Positions 61,488 through 64,000 of a stretch of 64,000 nt of DNA are shown in pieces. The stretch spans positions 4,081,029 to 4,145,028 of the forward strand of contig NZ_CP026118.1 of assembly GCF_004101865.1 (NCBI RefSeq), read 5' to 3'. Positions within the stretch are counted from its first letter, which is position 1. Each line of letters begins with the position of its first letter. The translations under genes and the position numbers were made by a program. The notes under the pieces were generated by a model. The model did not search any database and had not been told where the DNA came from. It saw only the letters and a list, made by a program, of their open reading frames with translations. This stretch comes from Halobacillus litoralis. GTDB lineage: Bacteria; Bacillota; Bacilli; Bacillales; Halobacillaceae.

Positions 61488-61557
61488 AGTTATCGATTCG
61501 TGCTTAAATATGACTTTTTGGAGTACCCTAGGTGAATAAGTTACAACTTTTCGTCTT

Positions 61558-61573
61558 ACTGGTATAGACAACT
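61558..61573. promoter_or_regulatory. NagR/DasR-type (dre) operator
   Basis: ACTGGTATAGACAACT matches the dre consensus ACTGGTCTAGACCACT at 14 of 16 positions. It overlaps the likely -35 (TAGACA, 61565-61570) of the nagE promoter; TAAATT at 61588 is a candidate -10. A GntR-family NagR repressor would relieve it with GlcNAc-6-P. Confidence 0.8.
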
Positions 61574-61600
61574 ATATTAATAGATGATAAATTGTATGTG

Positions 61601-61614
61601 ATAAAACGTTTTCA
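61601..61614. promoter_or_regulatory. Candidate cre (CcpA) site
   Basis: ATAAAACGTTTTCA fits the cre consensus TGAAANCGNTTNCA except at the first two bases. Located just downstream of the proposed -10, where CcpA would repress in glucose. Confidence 0.5.
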
Positions 61615-61652
61615 TTTGCGAAGGATTTAAAGACATAAGGAGGATGTACAAC

Positions 61653-63563
61653 ATGCTGAACTTTTTACAGAAAATCGGGAAGTCCTTGATGTTCCCGATT
61701 GCAACCTTACCAGCTGCAGCGTTATTGGTCAGGCTTGGGATGGAGGATATGCTGGATATCCCATTCATGACAGCAGCAGGTAACGGAATATTAGAAAATC
61801 TGGCTCTTATTTTCGCCATCGGTATTGCTATGGGATTTGCTAAAGATGGAAGCGGGGCAGCGGCTCTCGCAGGTGCCATTGGTTATCTGGTACTGACGAA
61901 TGGAATCGAATCCATCAATGACGAAGTCGAAATGGGAGTGTTCGCAGGGGTCCTTGCCGGTGTTGTTGCCGGAATGCTTTACAACCGCTTTCATGATGTG
62001 AAATTCCCTGAATTCCTGTCCTTTTTCGGAGGGAAACGGTTCGTACCAATCGTAACATCAGGGGCGATGGTAGTTTTAGCTTTCGTGCTTGGATATTTAT
62101 GGGTATATCCACAGTATGCCCTTGATGCAACAACCAGTTGGATATTGAATGCCGGAGAATTAGGTGTCGGTGTTTATGGTGTATTGAACCGTCTATTGAT
62201 TCCTGTCGGCTTGCACCATGTGATCAACGCTTTCATCTGGTTTGACTTTGGATCATTTACAACAGCTAGTGATGAAGTTGTCCGAGGAGAAATCAATCGC
62301 TTCTTGAACGGAGATCCAAATGCCGGGTACTTCTTAGCAGGGTTCTTCCCGATCATGATGTTCGGTCTTCCTGCTGCGTGTCTAGCCATGTATATGGCAG
62401 CGAAAAAGCATCGGAAAGCTGCCGTCGGCGGAATGCTGCTCAGTATTGCTTTGACTTCTTTCATTACAGGAGTGACCGAACCGATTGAATTCTCATTCAT
62501 GTTCTTGTCACCACTCCTTTATGTTGTGCACTCAATACTTACTGGAGTCGCGATGGTTCTTGCCTTCATGTTAGATATCCGGCACGGTTTCGGGTTCTCA
62601 GCAGGGTTGATCGACTATGTTTTGAACTTTAATATCGCCCAAAACCCTCTGCTATTACTTGTAATCGGCCTAGTCATGGGTGTGATTTATTTTGTTGTTT
62701 TCTATTTCCTTATCGTTAAATTGGATTTGAAAACACCTGGTCGTGAAGATGATGATGAGCTCGCAGAAGAGGAAACGACTGAAGCCAGTAGTGGATATGA
62801 AGCTAAAGCAACTAAATACCTTCAAGCACTTGGAGGAAGCGAGAATATTAAATCACTCGATTATTGTACGACAAGATTGCGGCTGCAAATGGAAAATCGT
62901 GACAATGCAGATGAGAAAGCATTGAAACGTCTCGGTTCAAGAGGAGTCATGAAAGTTGGAAAGAACAATTTACAGGTGGTTGTCGGTACGACGGTGGAGT
63001 TTTTAGCTACAGCGATGAAAAAACAGATGGAGCATGGTATTCCAACACAGGCACCTGAGTCAGAGGAAAAGGCAGAAAAAGCAGAAAGTGATGAAAACTT
63101 GAAAACTTTGACCGCTGATGAGTTTGCTATGCCGGTAGAAGGAGAAATCATACCTCTTGAAGAAGTCCCTGATCAAGTGTTTGCTGAAGGGATGATGGGA
63201 CAAGGATTTGCAGTGAATCCATCAGGTGATGTCTTCCATTCTCCTATTGATGGAAAAATCGTCAATGTTTTTCCTACGAAACACGCGATCGGGATCGAAA
63301 ATGATCAGGGCTTGGAAGTGTTGATCCATGTTGGACTTGATACTGTGAAGCTGGAGGGGAATGGTTTTGAAAGTCTCGTCGATTCAGGTCAGCAAGTGAA
63401 GAAAGGTGACCCGTTATTACGTGTGGACTTAGAGAAGGTAGCTGCAGAAGCACCTTCAATCATAACACCGGTAATTTTTACGAACTTAGAAAGCGAGACG
63501 GTTCAGGTTCATAAAAAAGGGAACGTGAAACTTGGAGAGACAGGCATTGTGACAATCAAATAG
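61653..63563 (+). CDS. nagE: N-acetylglucosamine PTS enzyme EIICBA
   Basis: 636 residues from ATG 61653, nine bases after AAGGAGG (ATG 61644 touches the site). IIC membrane domain (1-370: LQKIGKSLMFPIATLPAAALL, GVTEPIEFSFMFL), IIB (about 400-470: SLDYCTTRLRL, catalytic Cys), IIA (about 500-636: EVLIHVGLDTVKL, catalytic His). Order C-B-A and the IIC family match GlcNAc/glucosamine transporters; PtsH passes phosphate to IIA. It is the entry step and is followed by nagA in 18 bases. Confidence 0.94.
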   Translation: MLNFLQKIGKSLMFPIATLPAAALLVRLGMEDMLDIPFMTAAGNGILENLALIFAIGIAMGFAKDGSGAAALAGAIGYLVLTNGIESINDEVEMGVFAGVLAGVVAGMLYNRFHDVKFPEFLSFFGGKRFVPIVTSGAMVVLAFVLGYLWVYPQYALDATTSWILNAGELGVGVYGVLNRLLIPVGLHHVINAFIWFDFGSFTTASDEVVRGEINRFLNGDPNAGYFLAGFFPIMMFGLPAACLAMYMAAKKHRKAAVGGMLLSIALTSFITGVTEPIEFSFMFLSPLLYVVHSILTGVAMVLAFMLDIRHGFGFSAGLIDYVLNFNIAQNPLLLLVIGLVMGVIYFVVFYFLIVKLDLKTPGREDDDELAEEETTEASSGYEAKATKYLQALGGSENIKSLDYCTTRLRLQMENRDNADEKALKRLGSRGVMKVGKNNLQVVVGTTVEFLATAMKKQMEHGIPTQAPESEEKAEKAESDENLKTLTADEFAMPVEGEIIPLEEVPDQVFAEGMMGQGFAVNPSGDVFHSPIDGKIVNVFPTKHAIGIENDQGLEVLIHVGLDTVKLEGNGFESLVDSGQQVKKGDPLLRVDLEKVAAEAPSIITPVIFTNLESETVQVHKKGNVKLGETGIVTIK

Positions 63564-63581
63564 TAGAAGGAGGCAAATAAG

Positions 63582-64000
63582 ATGGAAGAGATTTTGGAAA
63601 TCACAAATGTGCAGATCGTAGCAGAATCAGAGACGATTCCATCCGGTACGGTTCAAATCAAAGATGGAAAAATTCATGCTATTTTACAAGCCCCTTCTAA
63701 ACAGGCAGCTGAACTTATCGATGGAAAAGGAATGACGCTTGCACCTGGTTTTATTGATGTGCACATCCACGGGGCCAATGGTTATGATGTGATGGACGCC
63801 ACAACAGAAGCTCTGGATGGAATGGCAGCAAAATTACCGGAAGAAGGGACGACAAGCTTTCTTGCAACAACGATGACTCAATCTGTAGAGTCCATTTCAG
63901 CGGCTGTCAAGAACATCGGCGACTATATGGACAAACAAAAGCAACCAGGAAAAGCTGAAGTGTTAGGTGTTCATCTGGAAGGTCCGTTCATATCAAAGGA
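63582..64000 (+). CDS. nagA: N-acetylglucosamine-6-phosphate deacetylase, partial
   Basis: 139 codons run to the window edge. ATG after AGGAGG. The N-terminal beta-sandwich leads into the amidohydrolase barrel with the metal site FIDVHIHGANGYDVMD (HxH) and VLGVHLEGPF (Glu ligand). It removes acetate from GlcNAc-6-P made by NagE. Truncated only because the window ends. Confidence 0.94.
   Translation, partial: MEEILEITNVQIVAESETIPSGTVQIKDGKIHAILQAPSKQAAELIDGKGMTLAPGFIDVHIHGANGYDVMDATTEALDGMAAKLPEEGTTSFLATTMTQSVESISAAVKNIGDYMDKQKQPGKAEVLGVHLEGPFISK

Overview
The window looks like a chromosomal segment of a Gram-positive, endospore-forming member of the Bacillaceae. Evidence: strong AGGAGG-type ribosome binding sites, an S-box (SAM-I) riboswitch ahead of metNIQ, a gerABC spore-germination operon, a CwlJ cortex hydrolase, an sppA-yteJ pair, YkuI-, YitT- and TelA-type proteins and a NagR-type operator. 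A MurE-like ligase lacking the DNPR motif hints at a lineage without diaminopimelate peptidoglycan (Halobacillus is one such genus), but the genus is not proven.

Layout. 1-528: partial yitT-like gene. 1222-13150: an AT-rich catabolic island with an IclR regulator, a DctPQM TRAP transporter, an SDR, a split three-gene UxaA-type dehydratase, FAH-fold hydrolase, tagaturonate-reductase-like and galactonate-dehydrogenase-like enzymes, plus two gene remnants (aldehyde dehydrogenase, a second FAH). No KDG kinase or aldolase is present, so I infer a non-phosphorylative acid-sugar route. 13151-14168: gene-poor boundary with a possible decayed gene and two hairpins. 14169-16536: BASS-type transporter coupled to a frameshifted GlcD-like oxidase. 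16793-19996: a membrane/coiled-coil/Ltp-repeat protein and a TelA operon. 20419-27418: secreted phospholipase-D-like protein, old yellow enzyme, lipase, EVE fragment, nucleotidyltransferase and VOC protein. 27749-30570: cadCA metal efflux. 30701-34001: PfkB kinase, small membrane proteins and a bifunctional cell-wall hydrolase. 34166-37907: a cyclic-di-GMP/chemoreceptor group. 38000-44217: small membrane proteins, EamA transporter, GNATs, COG2509-type flavoprotein and GldA-like dehydrogenase. 44524-47229: SAM riboswitch and metNIQ. 47488-53489: SDR, gerABC, and an XRE-regulated membrane-protein operon. 53887-55443: sppA-yteJ. 56015-61442: ASCH protein, PH-like protein, broken murE-like gene, cwlJ, broken hydrolase and RDD protein. 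61653-64000: nagE and the start of nagA under NagR/CcpA-like sites.

Several genes carry single lesions (glcD-like, chemoreceptor, murE-like, alpha/beta hydrolase), and three dispersed repeat families lie in intergenic regions. I saw no rRNA, tRNA, CRISPR array, prophage or intact insertion sequence. The most unusual items are the acid-sugar island, the internally duplicated Ltp-repeat protein, the perfect 32-bp palindrome overlapping a promoter, and the MurE-like gene.
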